This document shows, piece by piece, positions 1-11,735 of a stretch of 64,000 nucleotides of DNA (position 1 is the stretch's first letter; the number at the start of each line of letters is the position of its first letter). Source of the stretch: Homalodisca vitripennis (lineage: Eukaryota; Arthropoda; Insecta; Hemiptera; Cicadellidae); contig NC_060211.1 of NCBI RefSeq assembly GCF_021130785.1, positions 26,521,001 to 26,585,000 on the forward strand, in the 5' to 3' direction. The position numbers and the translations under genes were made by a program. The notes beneath the pieces were generated by a model, which saw only the letters and a list, made by a program, of their open reading frames with translations, made no database searches and was not told the origin of the DNA.

Positions 1-1005
1 CGGGGGCCGATAATGATCTGAAAAGTTGCCAAACTTGAGATACTCGCAGTTACATCGTGTGAACAAAGATTCGCACTTAAGATAGCCTACCGGTTGCAGC
101 GCCAAGGATGCGGGTAACGGCTCATGAAACGATCATTTTCGAGATATTGAGTGTTGGGAATACGATATTGTGACCGCCAGCGCAGCAGTGGTGCCACCAT
201 TACCACAGGTAACCTTGGACCGGGTCTGTGGTAGTGATACCTATAGGTTCCAGTTGGTAGGACTTACCGTCACGTGCCGTCGTAATGGTCTTTGGAAGCT
301 AGGTGTGCAACTCTGAATATCAGATAGGAGAAAAGTAGCAATCTCAGAATTGGAGTCCCCGGGCAAAAGCAAGGACATCTAGGATCTGATTGTGCCTGTC
401 TTTTCGGTGAAACTGGCAATCGTCTGTCAGAATAGGCATAACTATGAGTACAGTCCAAAACGTCAAACATTGTCCCTCTTTACACCTGATTCCACACGAA
501 TTTCTTTGTATCTTCTCAACAGCTATTTCAAAGACCTTCGTCGAATATTTTCTATACACATTTGGCATTCCAGACTCAGACAGAAGGGTAGTAACAATCG
601 AATTACACACTGCCAAGTGCTTTGTATGGTAACAAAGTTGCGTATAATTTGAAAGACGCACATTTTAGTGGTTTTCCAACCAGATTACTCTATCAAAAGT
701 TGTCAAATCTATCAAAGCAACGTGCACTGGTGGTATTACAATTACTCCTGTCTCCCAAAGGCGCCCAAAGACATGACGACTCTGCAATAAGGTTCAGTAC
801 AACGAAAATCGTCCAACTAACTAAACGGTGGTCGGGAAAGTCCTCAAGGACAAATACGGTGTTTACTGTACGCCTTCTGTCATGAAGGAAGTTTTAATCG
901 GAATCATGTATTGGTGGGCCGCGGTCATTTGATCATGACAGTTATTCGTTAAGAATGCTAAAGAAGATGTTATACGTTTAATGTATTAATTTTCAAACAG
1001 AAATG
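1..1005. other. Unassigned sequence at window start
   Basis: This segment is closer to balanced base composition than the DNA after it. It has two partly overlapping + strand frames (392-652 and 622-885) and one - strand frame (344-661), none over 105 codons. None resembles a family I know, and I see no splice-flanked exon or repeat. An old mobile-element fragment is possible but unsupported. Confidence 0.4.
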
Positions 1006-1009
1006 GCCT

Positions 1010-1647
1010 AAATGGTTTCTTGATATTTAGCCAACATCAACCAATTTTCCCATGTGAAGGCTGAAAGGCAAACATCGTTGTCTTCATCACATCCTTCACC
1101 AACAGTCCACCCCAAATGGTTTCTAGAATCAAAGATTGTCTTGGTCAGTTCCTTCAGATATCAAATAATTAGTTAATTCTTATATCAATTGGTCACTTTC
1201 TCCTTTATTGTTTATAATTGAGGGATTAACAAAAGAAAATATTTTCCGTCTTTGTAAATGCTCGTATTTAAATAAAATGTGGAACATATTGATAAGGAAG
1301 TAGTAGTTTAGAGACAAATTATTTAGCGATAGCCTGAATCGTTCTCGATATTTGACCAACTTTAATACATGTTTCCTTGTGACGGTTGAAAAACGAAAAT
1401 CGTTGTCTTCATCACATTCCTTCACAAACATCCACCCCGAAGGTTCCCAGAATCAAAGATTTTCTTAGTAAACTCCTTTAGCTATCAAATAATTAGTTAT
1501 TGCTTATATAGAATGGTCACTTTCATTTTATTGTGTAATTCAGGGAATAACAAAAGAACATACTTTACTCCTTGCAAGTACTTGTATTTAAATAAAATGT
1601 TAAACAAATTTGATAAAGAAGTAGTAGTTTAGATTCAAATTACAAAG
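1010..1647. repeat. Tandem duplication, two ~320-bp copies
   Basis: Two diverged copies lie head to tail, about 1019-1325 and 1344-1645. Shared landmarks in the same order are a stretch starting GATATTT, CGTTGTCTTCATCACAT, CCACCCC, GAATCAAAGATT, ATCAAATAATTAGTTA, TATTTAAATAAAATGT and AAGTAGTAGTTTAGA. Many point changes and small indels separate them, so the duplication is old. No coding potential is visible. Confidence 0.85.
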
Positions 1648-1649
1648 TC

Positions 1650-2258
1650 TTTTGCGATTTTTTTAATAGAGCACAAGGAACAAATTTTGGTTCACGTGCT
1701 CAGTTAAACATGTTATATAAATCAAACGATGTTTGGGAGATTTGCAGTGTATCTCAAAACAAAAAGCCTGTTTTATCGACCTACTGAGTCCAGTCCGTGC
1801 TGACACATCGTCTGTCGTTCCGGGCGTTCTCTCGTTTAGTTCGCCCATAAATCGTAAACGTGGACCGGACCGGCTTTCCGTGTATACATTGTGTACCCTT
1901 CATATCGGCATGATCGATGGACGGTGGGCTACAGGTATCATTGTTGGACTGTATTGTTACAACTGCAGTATCATCGTAGTAGACTACTTCCTACATTAAG
2001 ATTATATTGTAACATGTACAGAGCAAACTTGTCATAATGTAAATGGTAAATTAATTTTGGAATTTGGATAAAGATTGCTTATTTTCCAGGGAAAAATGAA
2101 GAATTGAGGCCAAGATTTTGTAATCTACTATTAATTATATTTCAGACACAAACCAAGATTTTATTTAATTAGTTCAAATACTCTTCGCCGAAGGTAGAGT
2201 AGATAGCTAAAATATCTATAACTATTACTACAATTTTATCACAAATAATAGGACTTGT
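1650..2258. other. Unassigned A+T-rich sequence
   Basis: An 88-codon + strand frame (1733-1999) lies here, with a possible splice acceptor near 2089 (TTATTTTCCAG) but no convincing donor after it. I see no recognisable domain, RNA or repeat. Confidence 0.4.
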
Positions 2259-2997
2259 GAGTCGCGTCCACACGTTGGTTATAGGAGGAACTTTTGATAT
2301 CCAGGGTCCACAACATTACTATGACTATGACACCGAGCCCAACTCAGCACTGACCGCGGAAATATTCAAAGTGGCTGGTGGCGGAGTCGCGTCCACACGT
2401 TGGTTATAGGAGAGACTTGTGAGACCCAGGGTCCCTATGACCATGACACCGAGCCCAGCTCAGCACTGACCGCGGAAATATGCAAAGTGGCTGGTGGCGG
2501 AGTCACGTCCACACGTTGGTTATGGGAGGAACTTGTAAGACCCAGGGTCCACAACTATGACCATGACACCGAGCCCAGCTCAGCACTGACCGCGGAAATA
2601 TGCAAAGTGGCTGGTGGCGGAGTCGCGTCCACACGTTGGTTATAGGAGGAACTTGGAAGACCCAGGTTCCACAACTATGACCACGACACCGAGCCCAGCT
2701 CAGCACTGACCGCGGAAATATGCAAAGTGGCTGGTGGCGGAGTCGCGTCCACACGTTGGTTATAGGAGGAACTTGGAAGACCCAGGGTCCACAACTATGA
2801 CCATGACACCGAGTTCAGCTCGGCACTGACCGCGGAAATATGCAAACTGGCTGGTGGCGGAGTCGCGTCCACACGTTGGTTATAGGAGGAACTTGGAAGA
2901 CCCAGGGTCCACAACTATGACCATGACACCGAGCCCAGCTCAGCACTGACCGCGGAAATATGCAAAGTGGCTGGTGGCGGAGTCGCGTCCACACGTT
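2259..2997. repeat. 120-bp tandem array (about 6 units)
   Basis: Units begin GAGTCGCGTCCACACGTTGG at about 2259, 2382, 2500, 2620, 2740 and 2860, and a partial unit starting at 2980 breaks off at 2997. Units 3-6 are exactly 120 bp and nearly identical; the first two are diverged and have indels. The array is much more G+C-rich than its surroundings. Because 120 is a multiple of three, stop-free frames appear on both strands (+ 2400-2645; - 2503-2754 and 2815-3015). I read these as by-products of the period, not genes. Confidence 0.95.
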
Positions 2998-5337
2998 GCT
3001 GAATGTGAACCTCACGTACGGACGCGCACACTTACCGGCGCGGAACGTGGCTCGCTCACTAATGGCACTTTGCTAAAGCACGACGACCCTGAGGCAGTCA
3101 TCTCAGATGTTCGTGCCTTACATATGCCAATAAGAATGCACTTTTACTTCCTCCGTGATTACAATATTTTCATGCTTTCACCAACAGGTACTTTTATATT
3201 TTCTCAACCTGCGAGTTGGGCGATCGATGACCTAATCGTGGTCACCTCCAGCATTTTTACTTTTCTCGTGGTTGTAGTTTGTTTTCCAATCACTTTACTT
3301 GACGCCCCAAAGATATCTGTTCATTCGGGCTGACGAAAAAGTCACGTAATAATTCTTGGTCCTATCATTTGCTTTTTAGGATTATGCAAATGATGTTTTT
3401 ATCAGAAGGGTAGGTTATTAAATGGGACTTTACACGTTCATACTTGTCAAATGCTTGCTTTTAGTTGCTATAGATATCGTTATTAATTCCAATAAAACAT
3501 TGTAGTCTGTGAATACATTAAAAGTTACATAGACTAAAGATTACGTAATTTTGAGAGAATCCATACACTGTCGCGGAAATTGAAAATTCAAACAATAATT
3601 TAATCAATATTATATTGAGTGGTTTATTAATATAATATTATATTGAATTCCCGTTTAAGTCTTGGCTTACAAAATGCAGCATTTAAAATTTGAAATAAAC
3701 ATATTTTATATTAACATTGGGGAGTTGTACCCTTGGAATATGCAGGAAGCTTATTCTTTTTATCACAGGAATATCAGGCAGGCTGCCTCCAATATTTTTA
3801 TCTCATATAGAATTTTAATATATTTTAGGTACTAAAAATTCCTTGACGAAAGTAAAAGCTGAGTTTGATTTTTACTGTGGGATAATATTCACTTCTATTC
3901 ATCAAACCGTTTGAACCTTTTATTTTTGCGATGGGCGTCAATAGTCAATAGTCTTCACCACTAGAAACCAACAGAAAAGAAGCTCGGTTCGTGCCATCGA
4001 CATTTCAGCCACTACATGATTAACAGAATGAAGTGTTCGAAGAGTCTCTCTCCAGCCAGGACGCTCTTGAAATGGAGGTGGTTTTTGCGCAATCTAAAGT
4101 TCAGCCAAATTTGCATTCACCAGACCGCAACGCGATTGTGGCTGGTAATCACGGCAAGCGAGAGTGAAGTCTTTACCTGTCGCAACAACGCGTACAGCGC
4201 CACGTACAGCGCCCGCCCGCGCTACAGTGACACAAAGTCGCTTTGTTTACACATACCGTACAGCGCATTGTTACGCCTTTCGCACAATCGTTGTCACCCG
4301 CTGAGTAATTGCTTCCGAATTTGTCGTCCCGCCCGGTTTCCTTCACAGTTGGTACGACTGTTTCTCAATTACTCTACAACCAACCAGCGGTTTTCGACGG
4401 TTGAAATGAACGACTTTCAAGTGGCATCTTAACGGTTCATTTGTGTTAAAAGTTCACGGGCTGTTTAGAAAATTGGCGTTTCTCATGTTTTGTTCCCTCA
4501 CGTGATTTTTGGTAGTGTTGTTGGTTGCATGAATTGCATCATTCAAATTACAATTAACATTTTGAAATCCTCAGTCACATGGTGATTATGTTTCATTTTT
4601 CTATCTTCAGTCCGGTATTCTTCGCGTTCTCAGCTATCGATGATCGTTGGTCTTCCAACATCGAGTGAAGATCAGTTTTTGTGACAATATTATAGAATAT
4701 ATTATACGTTAGTCTCCAAAGGTTTGAAATAATAATTTTCAAGTAATGATAATAATAAAATTCTGTTATTGCATTTTGACAATGAAACATTGCATTGCAA
4801 AAGTCAGTTTTATATTATTAATTAAAATCCCTACTATACATATTCATACTTACAATACTCATTCAAGCATACATCTCTTGCTCATTCACGGCAATATTCA
4901 TTCAAAACGAGAGTGGCTCTAACAAATTAATTTTTATTTAAACTTTGATTCTCCCAGGAGTCAGCCATGAACTCTTCGACAGAATAAAACGCATTTGACA
5001 CCAGTAGGCGCTTCAGAAGAGTGTCGGACCGATGGTCGAAGAGCTGACTGAGTTTAAAATAGAGTATATTACAGAGTTATTAGGATGCTGTCAAGCCACT
5101 TTGAGTGCTGGGTAAAATAGCTGAAGAGCAGAGCAAGTAGCTTTACAAACAGAGTAATCTCACATGACATCTCAGAGGCACTGTAAACGTTAACGATGAT
5201 CGGTTAGGCATTGGTCTATTGAGACTCGTCACATCTGCTGCTGAGCTTGTCATTGTTTCTATAAGAAACCATTTGAGAAAATATCCTATATGGGTTAGGG
5301 AATTTACAGCATAGCAAAAGAACTGTCAGAACTGTTA
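2998..5337. other. Unassigned sequence with two long but unrecognised frames
   Basis: The + strand frame 2974-3333 (119 codons) starts inside the 120-bp array, and the + strand frame 4016-4432 has 138 codons. Neither shows a domain, a signal peptide or clear splice context. Around 4190-4265 the motif GTACAGCGC recurs imperfectly in a locally G+C-rich patch, which could be regulatory. The rest (3340-4000, 4440-5330) is A+T-rich with nothing I can name. Confidence 0.4.
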
Positions 5338-5541
5338 AGTGTGTCGATGTCGAGCGGTCTAAGAGAAGTAGTACTTTGATCTTGATTAGAGATAGCGCGG
5401 TTCAAATCCTGTCTAAGACCTTATCACTTTTTATCAGTACCATCGTCCTTATTCGACTTCATCGACTTCATCCCTTATTCTGTTTGATAAGATCCTCGTA
5501 AAGACCGATAGGCCATGGGGACGGGAATAATAAGCTTTTAA
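5338..5541 (+). mobile_element. tRNA-headed SINE, diverged copy (1 of 5)
   Basis: The head reads like a class II (Leu/Ser-type) tRNA: an A-box-like stretch (GTCGAGCGGTCTAAGA) near 5348, then a B box (GGTTCAAATCC) at 5399-5409. It is followed by the family body shared with the copies at 15.7, 28.4, 28.7 and 55.7 kb: CTTTTTATCAGTACCATCG, then CCTTATTCTGTTTGATAAG, then GGCCATGGGGACGGG. This is the only + strand copy and it contains a short CGACTTCAT duplication. The tRNA cannot be functional because the acceptor stem and anticodon arm are degraded. Confidence 0.85.
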
Positions 5542-6376
5542 ATATCTCATTCTGAATTTTCACGCTTACGAAGTCTTTACCTCAATTTAAGATTGACATA
5601 AACTGTGAGCAATTATGAAGACAGTTCTAGTATCTGGCAGCTCTTCGTGAGCATCGCCGCTTGTTCGTAGCCGACCAAGACTGGTGTTTGTGTGTAATGC
5701 AGATGTTGTTACAGAACTAAGCTGTCAAATTCTGGTATATTAGAAGACTCAGTATAACCTGAAAAAGCACTTCTCCGTCGTCGTTCGATTTTGCACAACC
5801 ACTGAAAAGAAATGCAATACCTAATTAGTAGTCAATTAATAATGGATCTTGATGATGATGGGAATAGGACTACAGGAAAGGTGGGATTGGTCAAATTGCT
5901 AAAAGACTATAAACGGATGTCACCGGACGTACTTGCAAGTAAGTCCATCAACATTCCAGAATTCCCTTTTGTATTTGTTCCAAATTCCAGAAATCCCCCA
6001 GAATCTTGAACCTTCACTTTCTGGGTTGAGCAAAGCATTGCTCTATTAGAGGCATGATGCATCCCAAATTTTAAGTCAGGTTCGCAAAAGCTTGACCAAT
6101 CAGTTGCAGCAACCCAATTCATCCGAGAAGAATCAGAGACAACCAAGGGTTAGAATTAGTGTTGCTAACAAAGATATAGCTACCCAACATATTTTAACAT
6201 CTTTTTAATGTACCCAGTACTTGTGACCTGGACCGGTAAATCCAAAAAGGATGTCACCGGGAAGGACCAATCTGATTGATGAATTTTATGACACCACCGT
6301 CAATGAGAACCTTTCTGATTCAACAACTATATAAATTGTCCGACATTCCGTAGAGTAGAGGCGTGAGACCAGAGCG
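5542..6376. other. Unassigned; 65-codon frame ending near a donor-like site
   Basis: The + strand frame 5812-6009 is locally codon-like and contains CAAGTAAGT, a splice-donor-like site, at about 5936-5944. An exon ending there is conceivable, but the upstream acceptor is weak and I recognise no protein family. A - strand frame (5907-6146) overlaps it. A short phrase around GGATGTCACCGG occurs twice (about 5917 and 6250), hinting at repeat origin. Confidence 0.3.
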
Positions 6377-6600
6377 TGATGAGTCAATCGACGCCTCAGT
6401 CCCGCCAAGGGTAGACTAATAGTGCTGATAACCCTTGGGACTCTTCACTAGTTATCTGCGTTGGATTCACATCTGCTGGCGAGACCCCCAGCCTCCAGGC
6501 GCCACTTGTCCTCCACGCCGCGCCACTCAGGGATGACTTGTCCCTTATCAGCGCGCATCAGCGTCCCATGACCCAGAGCTCCTGCAGGAAAGGATGGTGA
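6377..6600. other. G+C-rich segment with a hairpin, probable repeat
   Basis: This block is clearly richer in G+C than its neighbours. It contains an 8-bp perfect inverted repeat, CCAAGGGT at 6405-6412 and ACCCTTGG at 6431-6438. It has no open frame of note. It looks like a retroelement untranslated region or a regulatory element; the sequence alone cannot separate these. Confidence 0.35.
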
Positions 6601-7135
6601 AATTCCGTGTTATAGTTCTAAAAGACTTTTCGATTAAAATTCTATATATTATGTTTCGGTTATATCTCTTGCACCAAACAATAATTTCAACCATTGTTCC
6701 GTAAATTGAGTAAGATCAATATTCCAAAGCAATCGTAACTCAGTTTTGCAATGATTTCTATTAATAATAATTGTCAAGGATGAGTTCGGGGACCCTCTCT
6801 TGTCGGATTGATCTGATTTTGAAGAAACGAAATAATGAGCAATTTAATAACATAGGCTAAAGCCAAAATCTTACTCAAAAGTTTTAAAATGTCTATATAT
6901 TTACATAAAAACACTGTTACTCTTAAAATGCAATGTTAAATTCACTTACTGTTAGGGTTTTCAATGGGGTGGTTGTATGTTACTTGGACCTTAACTTGAT
7001 TTCTTTTTGCTAAAATTAGTAGGCCTACTCTAATAAATATTGACATTTTGCACTATCGTATCGATATATGTAAAATATGTTTTATCATAGTGTATAGAAC
7101 TGTGAAATATATGACTTAAATTTTTACACACTGTT
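6601..7135. other. A+T-rich spacer
   Basis: Low-complexity A+T-rich sequence. I see no frame, RNA gene or repeat that can be supported. Confidence 0.5.
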
Positions 7136-7745
7136 GACTGAGCGTTAGTAAAGCCTATCATTTGAAGGGCTGGAAAAAATATTTCTGTCTGTCTATCTAC
7201 TCGTATTTGTCAACTTGGGAACGAAATGCCATATAGGCTACACGTTTGTATGAAGGTTCATTTCCACATAATGGACATTGGGTTGATAATGCTGAATGTT
7301 ACTTCTTTGGGATTTGGCTTAGTATTAACGAACACCTTCACATTGTGTAACCATGGTGGCAACGAGAAAATTTAATAAACAATTTGTAAACAGACTTGAG
7401 TACAATCATATGCCAATTTAACATTTGATATTTAGTGCGTTTGTTAGCAAGACTACCGTTAAATTCTATCGAATTCTTCAATACTTTATTTGTATATATA
7501 AACAAAATAGAATTCGATAATGGTGCATATTTCTAATAGGATTTTACTGAGCGTTAGCAAAGTCTGTAACTCTGTATCTGTAATAATTGTAGATACAACA
7601 TTTAAATTATACATATGTTAGTTAGATACCACTAAGGGTTCCGGCAAAATTCCTTTTCTGTCTGTCTGTCTATCTTTCTATCTGCCTGGTGTCTGTTTGC
7701 CGCTGGATATTCTTAGAACAAATTTACATGTGTATTTGAAATTGA
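7136..7745 (+). repeat. Two fragments of a dispersed repeat (TGAGCGTTAG family)
   Basis: Fragment one (about 7136-7440) begins TGAGCGTTAGTAAAGCC, then has GGCTGGAAAAA, a TCTGTCTGTC run, CTTGGGAACGAA and GTAACCATGGTGGCAAC. Fragment two (about 7546-7745) has TGAGCGTTAGCAAAGTC and a (TCTG)n tract near 7660. The same landmarks recur at 52.33-52.53 and 52.89-53.05 kb, so this is an interspersed family, not a local duplication. The class is unknown; a LINE or MITE derivative is possible. Confidence 0.7.
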
Positions 7746-8384
7746 GCATGCAACGTCATTTCTAATTATGCAACGTCACGTTGCGTTTGGTGACCACTGC
7801 AACTTTGCCTAGTAGAACAGGAATACGCAATTGACTCGAAGAAAATATGCAATGAGTGGGGAGCAATGCATTTCTGCAATATTACTTGGTGCACTGGACA
7901 TGTGTTTCGGTTTTACACATTGTAGTGTAGGCGAAACTTATTTGTGGAGTTTGATCAAAACGTACTGTAATTTAACAAATTAAATGGATTTTATACTGTT
8001 TAATTCATACAGTAATGATCGGGAGTAGTTGGTTTTAACCGTATTTTGCCTTCACATGTAAGTAAATATTCTTTCTGTGTCAAACATGGGCTGAGAAGAA
8101 AGTCTTTTTTATCAAATTGATGCACATTGCAGTGGATGTGTTAATATATACAATCAAAATTAAATTTTTCTACGTAGTGAAATATTTTTTCAAGTTACAT
8201 GAACGTACATTTCCACCGTATTTGAAGGACGTAGTGGTTTTTAAATCGTCTTTTCTGACTTCCCTTTCACAATTATTTGTATTTTCGGTTTTATTTCAAT
8301 ACATGAATTTTGTTTCACTAGTATTTTGTAACGATCAATACATTTTTATGTAACTATTTAAGTGTATACATTTTTTCTCTGATT
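7746..8384. other. A+T-rich spacer with one 78-codon frame
   Basis: The + strand frame 8117-8353 is rich in Phe, Ile, Tyr and Lys, as expected of A+T-rich non-coding DNA. Nothing is recognised before the rRNA fragment. Confidence 0.45.
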
Positions 8385-8512
8385 GCGACCTCAGATCAGG
8401 TGGGTCTGCCCGCTGAACTTAAGCAAATTATTAAGCGATGGAAAAGAAACTAACAAGGATTCCCCCAGTAGCTGCGAGCGAACCTGGAACAGCCCAGCAC
8501 CGAATCCCGGTT
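8385..8512 (+). pseudogene. 28S rRNA 5'-end fragment
   Basis: The segment starts GCGACCTCAGATCAGG, the conserved first bases of eukaryotic 28S rRNA. It continues with recognisable blocks: CCCGCTGAACTTAAGC, GGAAAAGAAACTAACAAGGA, GTAGCTGCGAGCGAAC and AGCCCAGCACCGAATCCC. Scattered substitutions (for example in the normally invariant ATTAATAAGCGGAGG block) mark it as decayed. Homology stops about 128 nt into the molecule and unrelated A+T-rich DNA follows. There is no 5.8S/ITS2 upstream and no further 28S, so it is not part of an rDNA unit. The precise mature 5' end suggests copying from processed rRNA. Confidence 0.93.
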
Positions 8513-9274
8513 CACACTATCAAATTTTCTTATAGCACACTATTTACTCCCCTATGATAGCAAATTTAATCTAAAGAGCTGTAGTAAAACTACATTTATT
8601 CGTCATAGCAAAAATGTTAAGTCTCGTGCTTTTAAGCCCTTATTTCGATTACAGCGTAATGGCAGATGGTTCATTTTAAACGCATCAAAAAGCTGTTTAG
8701 TTTTTGTGGATTATATCTTTTTTAAATATTTAAAACGATGAAGTACAAAATAATGTGAGTTGTACCCTCAGTAACTTTACAAATATCAAAAATTTAAAAT
8801 AATCGCTGGGTGCGTATTATTTATTAATGATACGGGAAACATTTTTATAATTAATGTGGAAACTCAAATGCCATATAATTGTCTCCCATGATTCTACGAC
8901 CGAAAATAAAATGCATTATTTAAAATTGCTCTCGTGGTGCAACACAATATTAAGGTGCGACGCATCGACGCATGTACAGCACGCTCTTAACGATCTTGGA
9001 TATTGCTTAATCATTGATATTTAAGGTCAGGGGGTATGAGACCTTTATTCATGCTAGAATATATATCACCTTATTCGCAGGTGTTCATTATATAAAGCTA
9101 AGGGCAACACAGGAACTTGTGAAACGGGGTCCTCGGCACTTCCTGGCAGCGCGCGTGTGTGTGCGTGTGCGTGCGTGTCCAGGGCGTTACACTTGTAAAA
9201 CACCCGAGTCACTATACTCTGTATGCAAACAAGGCGCCGGTCGAGTAGCCCGTCACGATCTGGTAGTGCAACTA
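8513..9274. other. Unassigned; short GT-rich run
   Basis: A 101-codon frame (9014-9319) exists only because it runs through a GT/GC microsatellite at about 9149-9180. I see no gene in this stretch. Confidence 0.5.
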
Positions 9275-11440
9275 AACACACGTTTAGACAACTCTAATTA
9301 CTATTATCTAAAACTGTAAAACAGTTAGCAACGCTTTGTCTAGTCAAACAGAGATTTTTTGTTTTTATGTAAATAACACAGAGTATTTCAGTTTACAACA
9401 ACAACTAAACACACGTTTTGACAACTCTAATTACTATTATCGAAAACTGTAAAACTGTTAGCAGCGCTTTATTTAGTGCAACAGACAATTCTTGTTGCTT
9501 CTACGCAAATAATATAGAGTATTTCAGTTTACAACAAATAAACACATGTTTAGACTACTCTAACACAATGATCGAGAACTGTACAACGGTTAGCAACACT
9601 TTGTCTAGTCAGTCAGAGATTTCTTAATGTTTCTGCATAAACAACACATAATATTGCAGTTCACAGCAACAACTTCACAAAGGTTTAGACAACTCTAGTT
9701 ACTAGATATATCGAAAACTGTAAAACGGTTAGCAACACTTTGTCTAGTCAGTCAGAGACTTCTTAATGTTTCTGCATAAACAACACATAATATTGCAGTT
9801 CAGAGCAACAACTTCACAAAGGTTTAGCCAACTCTAGTTACTAGATATATCGAAAACTGTAAAACGGTTAGCAACACTTTGTCTAGTCAGTCAGAGATTT
9901 CTTAATGTTTCTGCATAAACAAACACATAATATTGCAGTTCAGAGCAACAACTTCACAAAGGTTTAGACAACTCTAGTTACTAGATATATCGAAAACTGT
10001 AAAACGGTTAGCAACACTTTGTCTAGTCAGTCAGAGATTTCTTAATGTTTCTGCATAAACAACACATAATATTGCAGTTCAGAGCAACAACTTCACAAAG
10101 GTTTAGACAACTCTAGTTACTAGATATATCGAAAACTGTAAAACGGTTAGCAACACTTTGTCTAGTCAGTCAGAGATTTCTTAATGTTTCTGCATAAACA
10201 ACACATAATATTGCAGTTCAGAGCAACAACTTCACAAAGGTTTAGCCAACTCTAGTTACTAGATATATCGAAAACTGTAAAACGGTTAGCAACACTTTGT
10301 CTAGTCAGTCAGAGATTTTCTTAATGTTTCTGCATAAACAACACATAATATTGCAGTTCAGAGCAACAACTTCACAAAGGTTTAGACAACTCTAGTTACT
10401 AGATATATCGAAAACTGTAAAACGGTTAGCAACACTTTGTCTAGTCAGTCAGAGATTTCTTAATGTCTTTCTGCATAAACAACACATAATATTGCAGTTC
10501 AGAGCAACAACTTCACAAAGGTTTAGACAACTCTAGTTACTAGATATATCGAAAACTGTAAAACGGTTAGCAACACTTTGTCTAGTCAGTCAGAGATTTC
10601 TTAATGTTTCTGCATAAACAACACATAATATTGCAGTTCAGAGCAACAACTTCACAAAGGTTTAGACAACTCTAGTTACTAGATATATCGAAAACTGTAA
10701 AACGGTTAGCAACACTTTGTCTAGTCAGTCAGAGATTTCTTAATGTTTCTGCATAAACAACACATAATATTGCAGTTCAGAGCAACAACTTCACAAAGGT
10801 TTAGACAACTCTAGTTACTAGATATATCGAAAACTGTAAAACGGTTAGCAACACTTTGTCTAGTCAGTCAGAGATTTCTTAATGTTTCTGCATAAACAAC
10901 ACATAATATTGCAGTTCAGAGCAACAACTTCACAAAGGTTTAGACAACTCTAGTTACTAGATATATCGAAAACTGTAAAACGGTTAGCAACACTTTGTCT
11001 AGTCAGTCAGAGATTTCTTAATGTTTCTGCATAAACAACACATAATATTGCAGTTCAGAGCAACAACTTCACAAAGGTTTAGACAACTCTAGTTACTAGA
11101 TATATCGAAAACTGTAAAACGGTTAGCAACGCTTCGTTTAGGCAAACAGAGATTTCTTGTTGTTTCAGCGTAAACAATACAGAGTATTTAAATTCACAAC
11201 AATAACTAAACACAAGTTTAGAACCTCTAATTGCTATTATCGAAGACTGTAAACTCTCTGTCTAGTCAGAGACTTCTTGTTGCTTCAACATGGACAACAT
11301 AGAATATTTCAGTAACAAAACTTAACACACGTTTGAACAGCTTTCATTCCTTCTATCGAAACTGTAAAACTTTTAGGAACGCTTTGTCTAGTCAAACAGA
11401 GACTTCCTGTTGCTTCTGCGTAAACAACACAGAGTACGGT
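9275..11440. repeat. 139-bp satellite-like array
   Basis: About eleven almost identical units run from roughly 9683 to 11150, with GGTTTAG marking units at 9683, 9821, 9961, 10100, 10239 and so on (138-140 bp). Each contains ACTAGATATATCGAAAACTG, AAAACGGTTAGCAACACTTT, CTAGTCAGTCAGAGA and CAACAACTTCACAAA. About three diverged units flank the core on each side (9275-9680 and 11110-11440), with matching phrases such as AAACTGTAAAAC and TTGTCTAGTCA. Homogeneous centre with decayed edges is the usual signature of unequal exchange. No transcription unit is evident. Confidence 0.97.
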
Positions 11441-11735
11441 ATTTCAGTTCACAACACAATGTGTCTTACTTTCCACACTTACGCTAAGCAATCAGCGCGA
11501 TCCCATTTATAAATGACTGTTTCCCTAATGCTGCTCCGCCACCCCAAGTGTGCGCCATATGCACTCCCTACAAGCACCCTCTGGGGACGGCTTATATCCG
11601 TCGCGCACATTAGGCCTTTGTGCGCGCTTGCACGGATAAACTAGACGTTCCGGGACCAATCGGCCTAGTCGAGCTCTTTTGTACACGAGACGTAATTGTG
11701 ATCGCGAGTGTAAACCGTCATTCAGAAATAAGCTG
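11441..11735. other. Spacer between arrays, locally G+C-rich
   Basis: A G+C-rich stretch (about 11530-11700) separates the 139-bp and 39-bp arrays. It holds an 80-codon - strand frame of no recognisable family. Confidence 0.4.

Noticed and set aside
4016..4432. 138-codon + strand frame as a gene
   Set aside because: No recognisable domain, no clear start context, and part of it runs through an imperfect GTACAGCGC repeat; the length is possible by chance in the locally G+C-rich part.
8385..8512. Part of an active rDNA unit
   Set aside because: Substitutions in invariant 28S blocks, no ITS2/5.8S upstream and no continuation downstream.
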